A stretch of 64,000 nt of DNA from Shinisaurus crocodilurus (GCA_021292165.1 CM037878.1:188665118-188729117), one strand, 5' to 3'. Shown: positions 30,460 through 42,644, numbered from the stretch's first letter. Translations and numbers: made by a program. The notes: a model not told the origin generated them from the sequence alone.

Positions 30460-30800
30460 CTTAGGAAAGGGTGGGAAAGATACAGAACACTGAGAAAGTC
30501 AGGTCCAGCCAAAAAAAGTTAAAGATCTCACTGCAAAGGGGGTGATCTACTGGCCACCCCCTATTGGGAGAAAAGATCACTTCAGGCTTTGCTTTCCCTT
30601 GATAGCTTGCCTTTTCACAGCTGCCTGGGGAAAGCAAAGTCAAAAATAAACCTCTTTGCAGCCTCTCTGCGTCAAACTCCATGGTGGGTGCTTGCTGCAC
30701 TTTGACAGCAGACACCAGCCAGGACATTGCCCAGGCAAGGCTGCCCGTTTCTAACCCCCAAAAGTGTGCACTCCTGAAAGTCTGGCTACAATTTAAAAGA
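30460..30800. other. No gene seen; unassigned sequence
   Basis: No recognisable feature. The minus-strand frame 30461-30952 runs through it and into the adjacent repeat, and shows no family motif. Confidence 0.45.
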
Positions 30801-30804
30801 AAAT

Positions 30805-31110
30805 AAATAATGAAAATATTCGTGCACATTTGGGGTACAAATGAAAGGTTGTGAACCAGTGACAGCCCTTCCAAATTGCTTCTTGGGCAGTTTGGAGCAG
30901 TTATCACTGGCTGTAAACTTGGAGACTGTGAAAAGCAGGGTTTGGCTGACACAACAACCCATCATGGATCCAATAACCCCTACAACAAGCCATAGGTTGT
31001 CAGGGTGGATTGTTGCCCATGACCAAGCCACCCTGCAGAAATTGGTCCGGGTTCACACGATGCGACAACTTATCATGGGTAACAACTTATCGTGGGTTGT
31101 TGTGTCTTGA
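30805..31110. repeat. Unclassified dispersed repeat, family Y copy 2
   Basis: This is homologous by eye to 14125-14520 (gtgcacatttggggta, cagtgacagcccttcc, ttcttgggcag, ggttgt/acaacc-rich right end with acaacttatcrtgggt repeated twice at about 31063-31100). Confidence 0.6.
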
Positions 31111-31114
31111 GAAC

Positions 31115-31400
31115 ACATTCATAGACTTCAAGATCTCTTGCGGTCAATACTATTAATTCAAGTGCATCTTCACTTTACAAAGACAAGTCGTCTTCTTTTA
31201 ACTATTTGATCTATTACTTTTTAGGGGTTTTGGAGGAGGAGGAGGAGGAGGGATAAGTGTAGATCAGCAAGTCTGAATCCTTTGGTGGTGGCAGAACCAC
31301 TATCTGATTAACCCTTTTAGAAAGCCAGGATCCATGTAGATTTCCATGCTGACTCCCCAAAGAAAACAAGTGGGAAAACTTAATCCAGACTCAAAACACT
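31115..31400. other. No gene seen; short unassigned stretch
   Basis: Contains a (GGA)n run at about 31231-31251; otherwise nothing recognised. Confidence 0.5.
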
Positions 31401-31404
31401 ACTA

Positions 31405-31405
31405 C

Positions 31406-31455
<50 letters not shown>

Positions 31456-32034
31456 TTCTTACCCGCCTCTCCACTCAGATCAAGGCAGGGAACAACCAAA
31501 CATAAAATACATAAGTAGTTAAAAACACAGCAAATATTATTAAAATATTCTTAAAAACCTTTAAAAGTATCCTAAAAATTCTTTAAAACTCTTAAAATTC
31601 CATTGGGTAGGCCTGTCGGAAGAGGTCAGTCTTTATGGCCTTTTTAAAGGTCAAAAGACTGTCTAGTTGACGAGTCTCCTCCAACCAGCCATTCCACAGT
31701 CTGGGAGCAGCAGAAGAGAAGGTCCTCTGGGTAGTACTCGCCAGCCTAGTCTTGGCCGACTGGAGTAAATTCCTCCCAGAGGACCTAAGTGTGTGGGCCG
31801 GAGTGTACGGGAGAAGGCGATCCTGCAGGTAACCCGGACCCAAACTATGTAGGGCTTTAAAGGTGATAACCAACACTTTATACTTCGCCCGGAAACTGAT
31901 TGGCAACCAGTGTAATGCTTTTAAAGCTGGTGTAATATGGGCACCTCTAGATGTACCGGTGACCAATCTGGCTGCCATATTTTGCACCAACTGAAGTTTC
32001 CGAACTAGGTACAAAGGTAGCCCTATGTACAGCG
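31405..32034 (-). mobile_element. L2-type LINE 3' fragment with (ATT)n tail
   Basis: An (ATT)n microsatellite (about 31407-31455) adjoins the same 3' untranslated sequence as the L2 at 9378-11130 (acccgcctctccactcagat, ggcagggaacaacc), then coding sequence to about 32034, where similarity stops abruptly. This is a 5'-truncated copy of the same family. Confidence 0.9.
31592..32014 (-). pseudogene. L2 LINE ORF2 C-terminal fragment
   Basis: The 140-codon frame is highly similar to the last third of the L2 frame at 9629-10927 (shared: KLQLVQNMAAR, ALHWLPISFRAKYKVLVITF, TQRTFSSAAPRLWNG). It keeps the natural C-terminus, FKKAIKTDLFRQAYPMEF, which the other copy has lost to an indel. Reverse-transcriptase catalytic motifs are missing because of 5' truncation, so it cannot act. 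Confidence 0.9.
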
Positions 32035-32039
32035 CAATA

Positions 32040-33620
32040 TAATATAATCAAGGAGCCAAAGATTTGTAGAACTAGTTCTGTGATCCCAAGGGGGGCTTTT
32101 GATGTGGGCAGGCAGCATTGCAAATTAGTTCTATTTTGAAACTGAAGAGTTTCAAGAACATTTATAATATGAAATGTGGTGAAGTGTGGGGCTTTGCTAT
32201 TCAAAGGAAAAATAATTCAAAAATGCCAGAGGCCTCATCAGATCCTAGCCATAGAGTTGCATTCAACTTTGCTTAGTGAAAGGGGGTACTTCTGTTAATG
32301 TATGAATTCCTGCATTCTTGTCAAAAATTGATGCATTAGGAATATCAAAGTTTTATGGACTTGATGTCTTGGCAATAAGTACCCATATATTTGCACAGAG
32401 GGACAAAGGACTGAAACTGGACTTAGCTTTAAAATAAATATTCTCTCTTGGGTGAAATGTATTTTTCTGGCTAGAATATAAGTATCATTAGATTATTTCC
32501 TGGCCATAGCCATTCTAAGAAGCTAAATAAGATTGAAATGTTTATCTTTATGGTGAAGACTTTGGACACTGAACATTAATACAATAGCCATATGCATTTA
32601 TCTTCATAACTATTCACTAACATATCAGCAGTGATTTCACTTCAAAATGGAAACAAAGTGTGTTAATAAAGCCATTCATTAAAAAATAAAATAGCCTCTG
32701 ATAGTGTACAATCTATGCAAGGGCATTTTTCATCAAATGTGCTTTGAATGTGCTATGATCTTTTAAAGTGCCTTGGCAGTTTCCCAATGACTGAATCTAT
32801 TTTCCTTTAAATGGCAGAGAGGAAATAACTAATTCACACTCCAAAGAAACTCTTTTCAGAAAACCTGGAAGGCTTTTAGTTTTCTTTTTTCCTTTTAGTT
32901 AGTGCTGTTTCCATTTTCATAGCCATCAAACCCATAAAGTTCTTCAAAATGCAACCCTAAAAATAAATATCACAAATTATAGGTGTACCATAATGTTGCA
33001 GTCCATCGTTTACAAGAATAATAAAAAAACCACTCTCAGTAGAACATAAAGCAAGCAAAGTCCATAGGAGGTCATTGTTCTGTTAGACATCTCTAATCAT
33101 TGTCCAACTGAACTGAATGGGTTTTTAATAAAAAATATAATTAATAGGTTACAAATGGGCTTGCGGTCCAAGGATTTAAAAAAATCTGAATCCGATAGAT
33201 CACATTTAGATGGTGTTAAACAACTAGAAGCCAAAATGGTGTTCAGTACATAATGCTTAACATCTGTGATGAGCTTTAGATTGTTCAAAACCCTCTAAGT
33301 GATCATTATAAAAACTATGTAATTTAGGTCAGTAGTGTTTATTTCTTCATATTGCAGCTGAGGCTGAAGGATAGTGGCTTGTTTAATGTCAGCTACTGAG
33401 TTTGTGGTGGAAGTGAAGCAGGAACTCCCTAGTTCACAGCTTAGCTGCTATGTCTACCTAGTTCTCAGAGCAAATGTAGCCCTGTTCAGATGTTATGCCA
33501 ACAGGGTATATAAATGTGTAAGTGGCGGAGTTCCCAATAAAGCAGGGGCCCCAATCATACAGAGAGTTCAACTCTCATTCAAGTGAATGGGAGTAGAGCT
33601 CCCCCTTCAGACCTTGCCAC
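32040..33620. other. No gene seen; AT-rich unassigned sequence
   Basis: Long AT-rich stretch without a recognisable gene or repeat. Near 33560-33600 a small palindrome-like piece (gagagttcaactctcattca, gtgaatgggagtagagctcc) is present. The frame 31947-32204 (-) is chance. Confidence 0.45.
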
Positions 33621-33639
33621 TCAATGTGGCAAATACGGG

Positions 33640-34015
33640 GGCTATGTATCCTCTTTTACAGAAGACAGTCCTCTATTTGAAGGACTGCGAAAGAACTGTC
33701 CTCCATTTTGAAGGTGTCCTGCCATCCAGTCTAAGTCCAGTTTAAAGGGAAAAAAACATCAGAAGGAAGAGCTGGGCCTTGAAGCCCACCAAAAGCACTT
33801 GGACAGCAGACAGGGCAAGGCACACAGGTCACCTGGTCACCGTCTTCCATGCTATGGTGAGATGTACTATATTTCTATTTAAATTATAATGATTAGTTCT
33901 AAATGTGTAGCTACACATATAAAGTAGCATATGCAAATTTTATGCAAATCAGTGTCCTCTTTTGTCCTGTTTTTGGTGATGTATTTCCTCTTCTTTTTGT
34001 GATTCAAAAGTGGCC
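33640..34015 (+). repeat. Unclassified dispersed repeat, family Z copy 2
   Basis: Inverted homologue of 24785-25130. The right end reads gcatatgcaaattttatgca, then aatcagtgtcctcttttgtc and ggtgatg. Non-coding. Confidence 0.7.
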
Positions 34016-34019
34016 ACAC

Positions 34020-34887
34020 TACTGGCAAGGTTGGGAATGGAGATGGGGAGGGGGACATTGGGCCAGGGTGCATGACCCCATGCCCCTTACATGTGTTAAC
34101 TGTGTTTATATACTGTGTTCGGGCATAATGCCTGTGTCTGCTCCATTTCCCAGAAATTCCTCTTGTATAGAAAGACAGAACACAGTAGGGGTGCCAGTGT
34201 TCCTGACTCCTGGGCTGATAAATAACTTATGGGATATTGGATCATGGGACAATGTTAGTCCCATCCCTGTTCTGAATAAGTCCTTTATAGCACATCTGTG
34301 CCATGCAGAGGAAGGCATTATACCTCCTTGTACCAGTGTGGGATCTGTGTATGTCCAATTCGGTGAGCCGCTGCAGTGCAGCAGCTCATAGGATCAGGCT
34401 GTCAATCTCAAGAGAGTAGATGTCTATTAAGTTGCTGTCAGTATTTCCTGCTCTTCTTTCACATGTCACCATAGGGGTGTGCATTCATTTTGGAATAAAT
34501 GAAAAACTGAGTGCAATTTTCATTAGTTGTGAAATGAATGCACAGAGGTATGAATGGGTTCATTTTTCTGTACTCTCATTCATACCCATTTTTGTATCAT
34601 TTCAAGGATGCGGGTGGGAGACTTATCTGTGTCTAGTGGGCATGGTACTGGAAGCCATTCACTCCTGGTATCCAGAATTCCCGAGAGTTGCAATGCCATG
34701 CAACATTCTGGCAAAAAAAAGGTGGCCACCACCAAAATGCATGGGGGCTGCCATTGGGGGCTGCCATTTTGTTGTTTTTGTTATGGCTGCCATTCTCCCA
34801 CCCCAAATGATCCCAAATAATGCAACAACCAGGTCATTCTAGGGGGAATGACTGAACAGCCACCAAAATCAGCTCTGCTGCTGCTTC

Positions 34888-34934
<47 letters not shown>

Positions 34935-35290
34935 TAGCACAAAGAAAGAAAAAACAAAACACCAAAGATGAATGTGAGTAATGATTACAATGTTAATGAA
35001 TAAATAATTAAATGACTGTAATTTTTACAAATGAATAACAAAACAAGCAGTCTTTAATAAGGAAAATAAATTGCATTACAAAACCAAACCACATTTTCTT
35101 TCATACCCTCTACCATGAATTGGCACAAAGTTTCAGGGCCAATTTACTGTGTTTACTCAGTAAACACGTAGTAAGATCATGAATAGTTGGTCAGCAAGTG
35201 ATAAAATCATTTTAGATTTTTTGTGTTGCAAAACTTACTCCCTGATCACTAACTTGCATTATGTAAAGCAACAAACCTTCATTTTAAGAG
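34020..35290. other. No gene seen; includes (GA)n run at 34889-34929
   Basis: At 34471 the sequence ataggggtgtgcattcattt, followed by self-complementary gaatgaa/ttcattc words to about 34610, looks like a degenerate inverted-repeat element. The (GA)n run is about 41 bp. No gene. The frames at 33903-34391 and 34420-34842 (+) lack domain features. Confidence 0.45.
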
Positions 35291-35297
35291 AGGAGTT

Positions 35298-35404
35298 AAG
35301 GTACTTACAAATTCACTCATTCACCAAAAAGCACGGACATTGTAAGTTGATGATGATGATGATGATGAAGGTACTTACAAATTCACTCATTCACCAAAAA
35401 GCAC
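35298..35404 (+). repeat. 37-bp perfect duplication around a (GAT)n run
   Basis: Bases 35298-35334 recur exactly at 35368-35404. A (GAT)n microsatellite (about 35348-35368) abuts the second copy. The pair is bracketed by gttaagg on the left and ccttaac on the right. Confidence 0.9.
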
Positions 35405-35409
35405 CTTAA

Positions 35410-36270
35410 CTTCCATACCATGTGAGCAGTAAATATATTCTATAGCTGATATACTGTGCTTGCTTACAACTTAGCTTCCATATTTTCCCTTGGTATTTCA
35501 GCTCCAATCCTCTTTTTCCGTAGGTTGGGGGAACACTGAAGCTGACATCAATGTTATGCCAAACATTAATAAGATATATGCTTTTAAATTCTACACTCTT
35601 AATACTGACAGCCATCTTCTTATATGGCTCTTCATAAGCCTCTGACCAGAATCTTGTTCATGTTGAACCAAAAGTAAAACCAGCAAAGTATTCAAGCTGA
35701 TCAGATCATCAGATTTGAGACTTGCTCTGTTTGTTAATTCTAAAGATTAATTTAATTAGTTGTAATAAACAAACCCAACCTATTCAATAGGCCAGTCTTT
35801 ATTTCTTATATTTATTAATCGCCCATCTGGCCGGTCACCCAGCCACCCTTATCTTATGCATGTGTAGTCATGACAGGGAGGAAGATCTGCCTGTTCCTGA
35901 TGGAGATAACTCTGATGGCAGAGTCTGCTTAGTAACTGTTCCCCACCACCCTGAAGGTATATAGCTGGACCTGGGCTGGGCCAGAGCTGTGAGCCAAAGG
36001 GTGGGAGCTAAAGGGCTCCTGGCCTGCAGCTCTGAGCCTGGGGCCATGGCAGAGAGAGATGGCCTAGCTGACAGAGCAATCTACCTCTGCAGGGGAGGAT
36101 TATAAGAGGCTGCTCTCACCCCAAACGGTGCAGCAGCAGATGGGTGGACACAGTGAGCTAGAGTGAGAGCATTGGACTGTTTTAACTTTTAATTATAAGT
36201 TGCCTGGGGGAGGGGAGGCTATTCAGAATGAAAGGCGACTCATAAATTTATAGATAAATTTATAGATAAA
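35410..36270. other. No gene seen; partial LINE/SINE-like tails
   Basis: At 35798-35850, tttatttcttatatttatta followed by atcgcccatctggccgg resembles a minus-strand LINE/SINE 3' end. Near 36170-36260, gttgcctgggggaggggagg and aaaggcgactcataaatt resemble a plus-strand one. Between them lies mixed sequence. No gene. Confidence 0.4.
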
Positions 36271-36274
36271 TGCA

Positions 36275-37190
36275 GTACTTGCCTCCTCTTTCCCCTAGCT
36301 CACTCGCATGTTGCCTCATGTGATGAAATGAGCATTTCTACCAATGCCCGTCTGCCCCCCACTCTGTCTAACTTTGCACTGACATTGTCCCCACCCCTCC
36401 TGAACATGCAGGCTATCACTGCTTACATGGGCCATTCTCTCTAACCAAAATGAAAGCATATAGGAACAGCAGAAGGCCAGTGAATCTCTTCCCAATAGCA
36501 TCCTGACTGAGCTTCAGTGTTTTCCCCAGCCTACAGAGTGAGAAGATTGGGGCTGAAAAGACTGAGGTCAAGTGTAGACATGCGGAGGCTAACTTGTAGG
36601 TGAGTGCATTATGTAAGAGAGTAGAATGTGTTTACCATTTACATAGTGCAAAAGTTGCAACAGGCACCTTAACTCACAATTTCTGGTATTTTTTTGTGCA
36701 TGAGTGAATCAAGTGGAATACTTTTTGATCATAGTATTTCCTTTTTTTAAAAAGAAATTCACTGAATTACATGAGCACTCTTGGAGGGGGGGGCAGCACA
36801 CTTAGCCTTTATGGCCACTACTTAGCATTCATACTGCACTTTAAGGCATTAAAGCACTCCACACAAATCTTATCAATCAAGACCATTGTTGTTATTATCC
36901 ACATATTATCTTTGTCTTTCTTATTGTCCCCATAGTTCTTTGAGTTCAAAATAAGTACTAGATTTACAACGTACTCTATTGTTGTTTAGCTCCAAGGGAC
37001 ATTGTGCGGGACCGGAGGCAGAACGGTCTATAACAATCCGGGAAGGTAGAGGTAGTGTTATCACCGTCTACAAATCAAGTGAATGTAGCAGAGATATCAG
37101 AAGAGATGTAGAGCAGGTCACGAAAGGAAACGAGTCAAGCCAGAGCAGAGACTGCAAATCAAGTTCAGTTATGTCAGCTCCTCTCACACA
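36275..37190. other. No gene seen; unassigned sequence
   Basis: Nothing recognised apart from a G-run near 36786-36793. Confidence 0.5.
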
Positions 37191-37194
37191 CACA

Positions 37195-37488
37195 CACACA
37201 AAGCACCATGTCACATATAGGAGCATGGCATATGTAAGCATATGCATTAGCATGAGACACATGCAAAAACATGCAGCAGCACACAGAAGCATGTCATGCC
37301 CAAACATATGCACCAATACATCATAGGCAGCAACCCACAGGATTACACCAGAGGCAAAGATGTGTAAGAACATGTCTCATTCAAATATGTGCCAATATGG
37401 AGGAGCATGCCACACATAGTACACAGCAGGAGCACGCCATAGGCAGAAGCATGTAAGAGTATATCACACACAAATGCACATACAGCAG
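37195..37488. repeat. Degenerate minisatellite of CATG-rich units
   Basis: Loosely repeated units such as agcatgtcac, aagcatatgc, agcacacagaagcatgtcat and aggagcatgccacac recur about every 25-35 bases. Sequence resumes at 38919 with tacagcagcatgtcatg, so the hAT-like element 37489-38918 landed inside this array. A (CA)n run sits at its left edge (37188-37200). Frames here on both strands are repeat-driven. Confidence 0.6.
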
Positions 37489-38918
37489 CAGGGCCGGCGC
37501 GACCATTAGGCGGACTAGGCAGCTGCCTAGGGCGCAGGGCTAAAGGGGGCGCCACCGAGGCGTGTAGAAGGAGGAGAGAGGCGGATGCGGCCCCGCGGCC
37601 GCACACACGCCGCTGCCAGGCCTGGAGCGTCACCCCGCAGTTGCTGCGGAGGGCGCCGGGGGAGGGGTGCCTCCGCTCCGTCTCCTTCTCTCGCTGCTGC
37701 TGCTGCCGACTGCCGAGTCTGAGCACGGCGCTGCTTCTCACCTCGCCGGCTGACTCGCATTTATAAGCAGGCTGGGCAAGGAGGCAGCAAAGGTCAGGCG
37801 CCTCCAGGGGGTGGTGGTCCGGAAACAGTCGGGAGGAGGCGCGCGCCCTTATAGATGGTGAAGGTGCAACCCAGCCGCTCTCCCCCCCCACGCCTTCCTG
37901 CCCATGCCGGCCAGCCAGAACCACCGCGCCTCTCTTCCTTCCAGCCCCAGCCTGGGCGTGTTTCCTCGGGAGTAAGTCCCTCGTCCAGTTCAGTGGGGCT
38001 GATTCTTCTGCCAGAGGATAGGGAGACGAAGGTGGGGCGCGCGTGTCGGAGCTACATTCGAGGGTCTCGATGAGAAGCCCCGCCCCTTTCTGGCTTGACT
38101 CTTAAGCAGTCGCGCGACAGGCTGGCGCCCCCAGTCCAACCGGTAAAGCCACCCCGCGCAGAGTCAGCAAAGAGGGAAAGGGCACCCGAAATTCTGCGTG
38201 TGCCAGCAAGCGTCGGTCGAAGTGGGGAGGGGGGGGGTGGGATGAATAGAAATCCCTGTAGAGTCAGGCTGAAGAAGACAGTGCCTCTCAGCCTGTGCAG
38301 AATGCCCACTGAGCTAACACGAGCGGCTCAACATATGTCTGAAAGGCGAGGGGAAGGCAGAGTAGTGTGGCTTTTCCACGGGCACTAGAGAAGGGGAGAG
38401 GCACAAGAGGCTGAACTCCAGCCAAAGTTTCTGGAGGGGCAGCCCCCAGAACCTGTTTACAATGCCAGCCTTCAGTCCTGGACAACATGACACCCGTATC
38501 AGTGGGAAGCGTGCCTCTGAGCACATGCCAAGTGTGCATTTCTCTCGCTTCTGAGGGACCGCACAATTGTCTACTGTACGCATTAGGAATAAGGGCGTAT
38601 TAAGAGCTGAGGGCATGTCTTAACTTTATCTGAAATATTTAATTTATTTGAAGTGGTTTTATGCTGCTTCTGAATAGAAATCATTTAAAAACATTTTCTT
38701 AAAAATAATGAGAATCAAATATTTCTTTTTAAACAAATATAACATGTATTTTATGTATGTTTGTCAATGTTTATGATAATATTTTTTTTAGGTTTTGCCA
38801 ATTGACTTTTATTTCATAATGGGCATAGGGCTGGAGGGAGGGAGGGCTCAAGTGGGAAAGGGGGGGCGCTAAATATCTGATCTTGCCTAGGGCACCAAAC
38901 GGCCTTGCACCTGCCCTG
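37489..38918. mobile_element. hAT-like element with GC-rich cargo and perfect 8-bp duplication
   Basis: The 1430-bp element begins CAGGGCCGGCGCGACCATTA and ends ...gcacctgccctg. TACAGCAG flanks it on both sides (37481-37488 and 38919-38926). Subterminal words ctgcctagggcgc (left) and gcctagggcacc (right) face each other. The first ~1.1 kb is CpG-rich; the last 300 bp is AT-rich. Several frames on both strands fill the GC-rich part without a known domain, and there is no transposase. Confidence 0.88.
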
Positions 38919-38929
38919 TACAGCAGCAT

Positions 38930-40165
38930 GTCATGTTGTCTTTTGGAGGTCTAGAATGCTTGTTGTTGGGGTTCCTGGAACACAGTAAGTTAAATATGTA
39001 TATGCATGATGCCTTTTTGATATATTCAGGCCTTAAAAGGAAGATAACATGCTAGAACTGCAATTATTGCAATTCATATTGAATTCATGTATGTTTGTGA
39101 ACATATGAGTGTGGAATCTGGGCATCTGCAACATGGAGAATTTGGCCCTAAAAACCATTTGAGTGATATGCCTGCTGGAAAGGATGTAGCTCCATTTTTT
39201 AATTAAGGCCACTGCACATAATTCATTTTAATGGGGATTGTGCAGAGTTGCTGTGGAATGGATATTAACAATGTCAGTTAAAGTAGTCTCTGAGAGAGCT
39301 GCCTTAGACTGATAGGTAATCTAGCTCAGTAATGTACACCTTGACTACCAACGGTTGTCCAAGTTCTTGGGCAGAGGATTTTCTCAGCTATACGCCTAAG
39401 ATGCTTTTTCATGAAGATGCTGCAATGTAAACTGGGAGCACTATACAGGCCAAGCATGTAGCCTGGAATTCAATTCATTTTAATTAATTTCATGAATCAG
39501 TTAATGATTTTACTTACTTCCCTATTTTTACTGTACCAGCATGGCTCTAGAAGGGCAGCTACAGACTTTTCCCCAAGACATGTTTACTCAATGATTACCA
39601 GGAGAAGAAACTGTAGTTTTTAGTAAAATAAAGATAATTTGTACCTGTAAAAAAAGGGACCATATTTACTGAAGAATTAATTGGTCATTGTCAAGAGCCT
39701 TTAATCAACTTAATGGTCCAATTAATACTTGAACACTGAGGACGTAGCTCTAGAATAACTCTGAAACTAAGCCATCTGTTCTATCTAGGACTGTAGGAAC
39801 CACTTTTTATTTTAAAAAGAATTATGTACAATATCAGCACTATTGATAATATCAATATCAATTCTGTGTTTGTATTAATTATTAGACTAATTTTGATTAT
39901 TTAGGAGGGAAAGGCTCAACTATCACTGATACTGGTCTGATTTCCAATTTTCTTTCTAAATGTATTAATCTAATGGCCCTTGGCAGGAGCTTAATGGCTA
40001 CATCAGGATATCCTCAGATATTGGATCAGGCTCATTGAGTACAATATCCATTTTTTTTAATGTCACCTACTTTGAGTTCAAACTTAGAAGGATAATCTCT
40101 TTTGCCTGCATTGACTGATGTGATTTTAGGATCAAGGTCTCACTTTTTATTGGTTTTGTCATCAT
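38930..40165. other. No gene seen; AT-rich unassigned sequence
   Basis: No coding, RNA or clear repeat feature over 1.2 kb. This is the least repeat-marked part of the window and could be unique intronic or intergenic DNA. Confidence 0.5.
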
Positions 40166-40169
40166 AGTA

Positions 40170-40625
40170 CCAAGACAGCGAAACCTAGAGACCTGAAACT
40201 TGGCATGTGTACCAAGGGGACCCTCGGGGTGTTCATCTCAGGATTATTTTGATTTTAAACCACATTCATTAATTTTAATGCATCCATGTGGTTGAAGCCT
40301 GCAATGACATCTTCAACCACTAGCGGCAGACTTCCAAACCCCGTACATAGCTTGAAGTTTGAAGTCAGGGCAGATTAGTTGGCTATGGGACATATGTGTG
40401 TTCCTGCTGTGGGGCAGCCCTTTCTCAGAAGAATGGAGTGGACAGATCCTTCCCCCGGGGCTTATAAGGGTGCACCATGGCAGGAGCCATGCCTTGGGGT
40501 GCCAGTGGGCATGGCTCACTCAGACAGGGTGTGTACAAAGTGTCCAACTCTGACAGCTGTGCAACTTTGCTTGACGTCTTCACTATATCAAACTAAGGGC
40601 TGCTGCAGCCCAAGTGAACAAAGCT
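40170..40625. repeat. Unclassified dispersed repeat, family X copy 2
   Basis: Homologous by eye to 7140-7575 (catgtggttgaagcctgcaa, gtgcaactttgcttgacgtc, tatatcaaactaagggctg). Frames 40359-40702 (+) carry no known domain. Confidence 0.65.
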
Positions 40626-40629
40626 CATT

Positions 40630-41575
40630 GAAACTAAAACTTGATGGGAAATTGCAGTTCAAACTGCCACAACTACCCACCATGAAATTAATGGATCCAT
40701 AGCTGATTAAAATGGACTAGCTACACTGTTTTGGGGGGGGGGGGATTTACATGTCTGTGAGGTATAAAATGCATTTTTTCATTTTCCCACAGAGAAAAAC
40801 CCAGGCAGATACGGTGTAGTATATGCACTAATGGACACCTTCCAAGTTCCAGCCCGTTGCCCACCACATCCTGACTTTCCACTGGAATCTAAAGCACCCC
40901 TTCTTTCCATGTTGGTCAAGCTGTAATTTCCTGCATATGGAAAGTGGGAAATGGCGTTGTTTTGCTTCCTTTTGTTGAAGAAGCAGTTGCTCAAGGTGCC
41001 ATGCAGCAAATGTCCTCCTCGCTTTTTTAATATGTGTGTGAGGGGAGCTAAAATCACACATCCACAATCCTAGTTCAGTGACATAAATCTATGAGCTGTT
41101 TTTGTGGGGGGGGGGGGTTAAGTTATCTATCTGAAAATAAAAATAGAAAGTGTGGTGGGGAGAAGTGACTTTTTAAGCAGTATGTTGTAAATTAAGCCAA
41201 TGGCACAGAATGGGGAGAATGCACAATAGGAAGTTGTTCAGCTAGATTCAACAGAAATAGCCCAGCACTTGGCTCAATAGCATTGGGAACAGTGATTACC
41301 AAGAGCACAGCAGTATGCAAAACAGCAAGCTGCCTGGACTATTGTGGGTTAGCAGATCTAAAATAACATGCAAATGAATAATGCAGAAAAGCATTCTCTT
41401 CTGCAGCTAAGTGTCTGGAACATGTGATATCACATTTTTCCCATCGCTAGTAGCTACTGTGTTCTCAGAGGTACAATATTCTAATGGCACACTAGAGCTG
41501 GTGAGGCACAACAATACCACATCAGGCACAACAATACCAATTGACTCCCCATCTATCTCGGCTCTTCCTTGCCCA
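40630..41575. other. No gene seen; unassigned sequence
   Basis: Contains G-runs at about 40733-40744 and 41106-41117. A short direct repeat of ggcacaacaatacca lies at about 41503-41540. No gene. Confidence 0.5.
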
Positions 41576-41583
41576 AAACAGGT

Positions 41584-41854
41584 CAGGGATGGCCCAAAAC
41601 TTTTTGCTGCCTGAGGCAAAGGACAAGATGGTACCCCCTCCTATTCCATGTACGAAAGCCAACTGGGCTGGCTGATTATTCTTTCTTTGATACTGGCAAT
41701 GGGGCAACCTCCTTCTCCACACCTGAAGGCTGTAGGCTAGCTTAGGTGGTACAGAGCCAGCCACAGTTCTCTCCCCCAACACCTTGCTGCCGCCTCCCAG
41801 CATCTGCCACCTGAGGCCACAGCCTCACTCTGCCTCATGGTAGGGCTGGCCCTG
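41584..41854 (-). mobile_element. hAT-like MITE, CAGGGCCGGC family
   Basis: The element reads CAGGGATGGCCC at the left and gggctggccctg at the right, with facing gctgcctgaggc and gccacctgaggcc words. In reverse it starts CAGGGCCAGCCCTACCATGA, like 15164 and 37489. Its body also matches 47870-48106. No clean target duplication was found. Confidence 0.7.
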
Positions 41855-41859
41855 CAGGG

Positions 41860-42500
41860 GGATGGGGGAGGGAATGAGAATGTGGATCCTTTAATTCCCT
41901 TCCTTGCTGGTTTGTGCTTCATCCAACATGCACACAAGATGAAACAAAATGGCAGTATTCAGCAGTGGGTTGTGGTGGCTTCCTGGCTGATGTGTGGTCC
42001 TTAGCAGATGCCATACCAAGATGACCAGTGTCATCAGTCATGAATAGTGCATAAGCCACTCTGGGCAACTTGGCAGAATGATGATGCTCAGTTTATGCAG
42101 CCTGCTCAAGTATTTCCTGGATTACTAAATTGTCAGTATTATTACCGTGAAAAGATGAACAGAAGTAATTAATTTGAATGTATCGGATTGATATTGTCTA
42201 AATATGTCTGTGTCATGTAACAGAAGACTGCTTATTTCAGTTCCTAAAATAGATTTGTCAGTGGCAGTATGTCACTATTTGCTACAAGCAGAGAGAGCAA
42301 TAACACTGTGATAATGTGTTATTTCACTCAGTCTACATTTGACCTTTAAATTTTCTCCTTATCATAACAATGTAAAAGCCCAGTGTGGCTGAACTGCATT
42401 TACTATGCATTGGACTCAGTGTTCAGCTCCTTGTGATTGTAAGTACGCTTTAGTCTCTATCAGTCATTTTCTTGCTCCACACATCTATAGGACATGGGCT
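41860..42500. other. No gene seen; unassigned sequence
   Basis: Mixed sequence without recognisable features. Confidence 0.5.
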
Positions 42501-42504
42501 GGCT

Positions 42505-42640
42505 GAGGGCTGGCCCTGTAATTAGGCAGAGTAAGGCAGCTGCCTCAGGCAGGCGGCAGATGTTGGGGGACAGAGTTCCGTGTGTCATGTACAGCCTGCC
42601 ACCCTCAGGTGCAGGGGAGGATTCAACTGCCAGTCCTGTT
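42505..42640 (+). mobile_element. hAT-like MITE, CAGGGCCGGC family, truncated
   Basis: It begins gagggctggccctgtaatta, ggcagagtaaggcagctgcc, and contains gcggcagatgttggggga and cctgccaccctcaggtgc. These match the reverse complement of 47870-48106 with an internal deletion. The right end is truncated next to the 5S-SINE tail. Confidence 0.65.
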
Positions 42641-42644
42641 GACT

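Noticed and set aside
30461..30952. 163-codon minus-strand frame
   Set aside because: It crosses from unassigned sequence into a dispersed repeat and shows no recognisable domain.
37343..38616. Frames of 70-190 codons in the GC-rich part of the hAT-like element
   Set aside because: Both strands are open because of GC richness; no transposase or host motif is visible.
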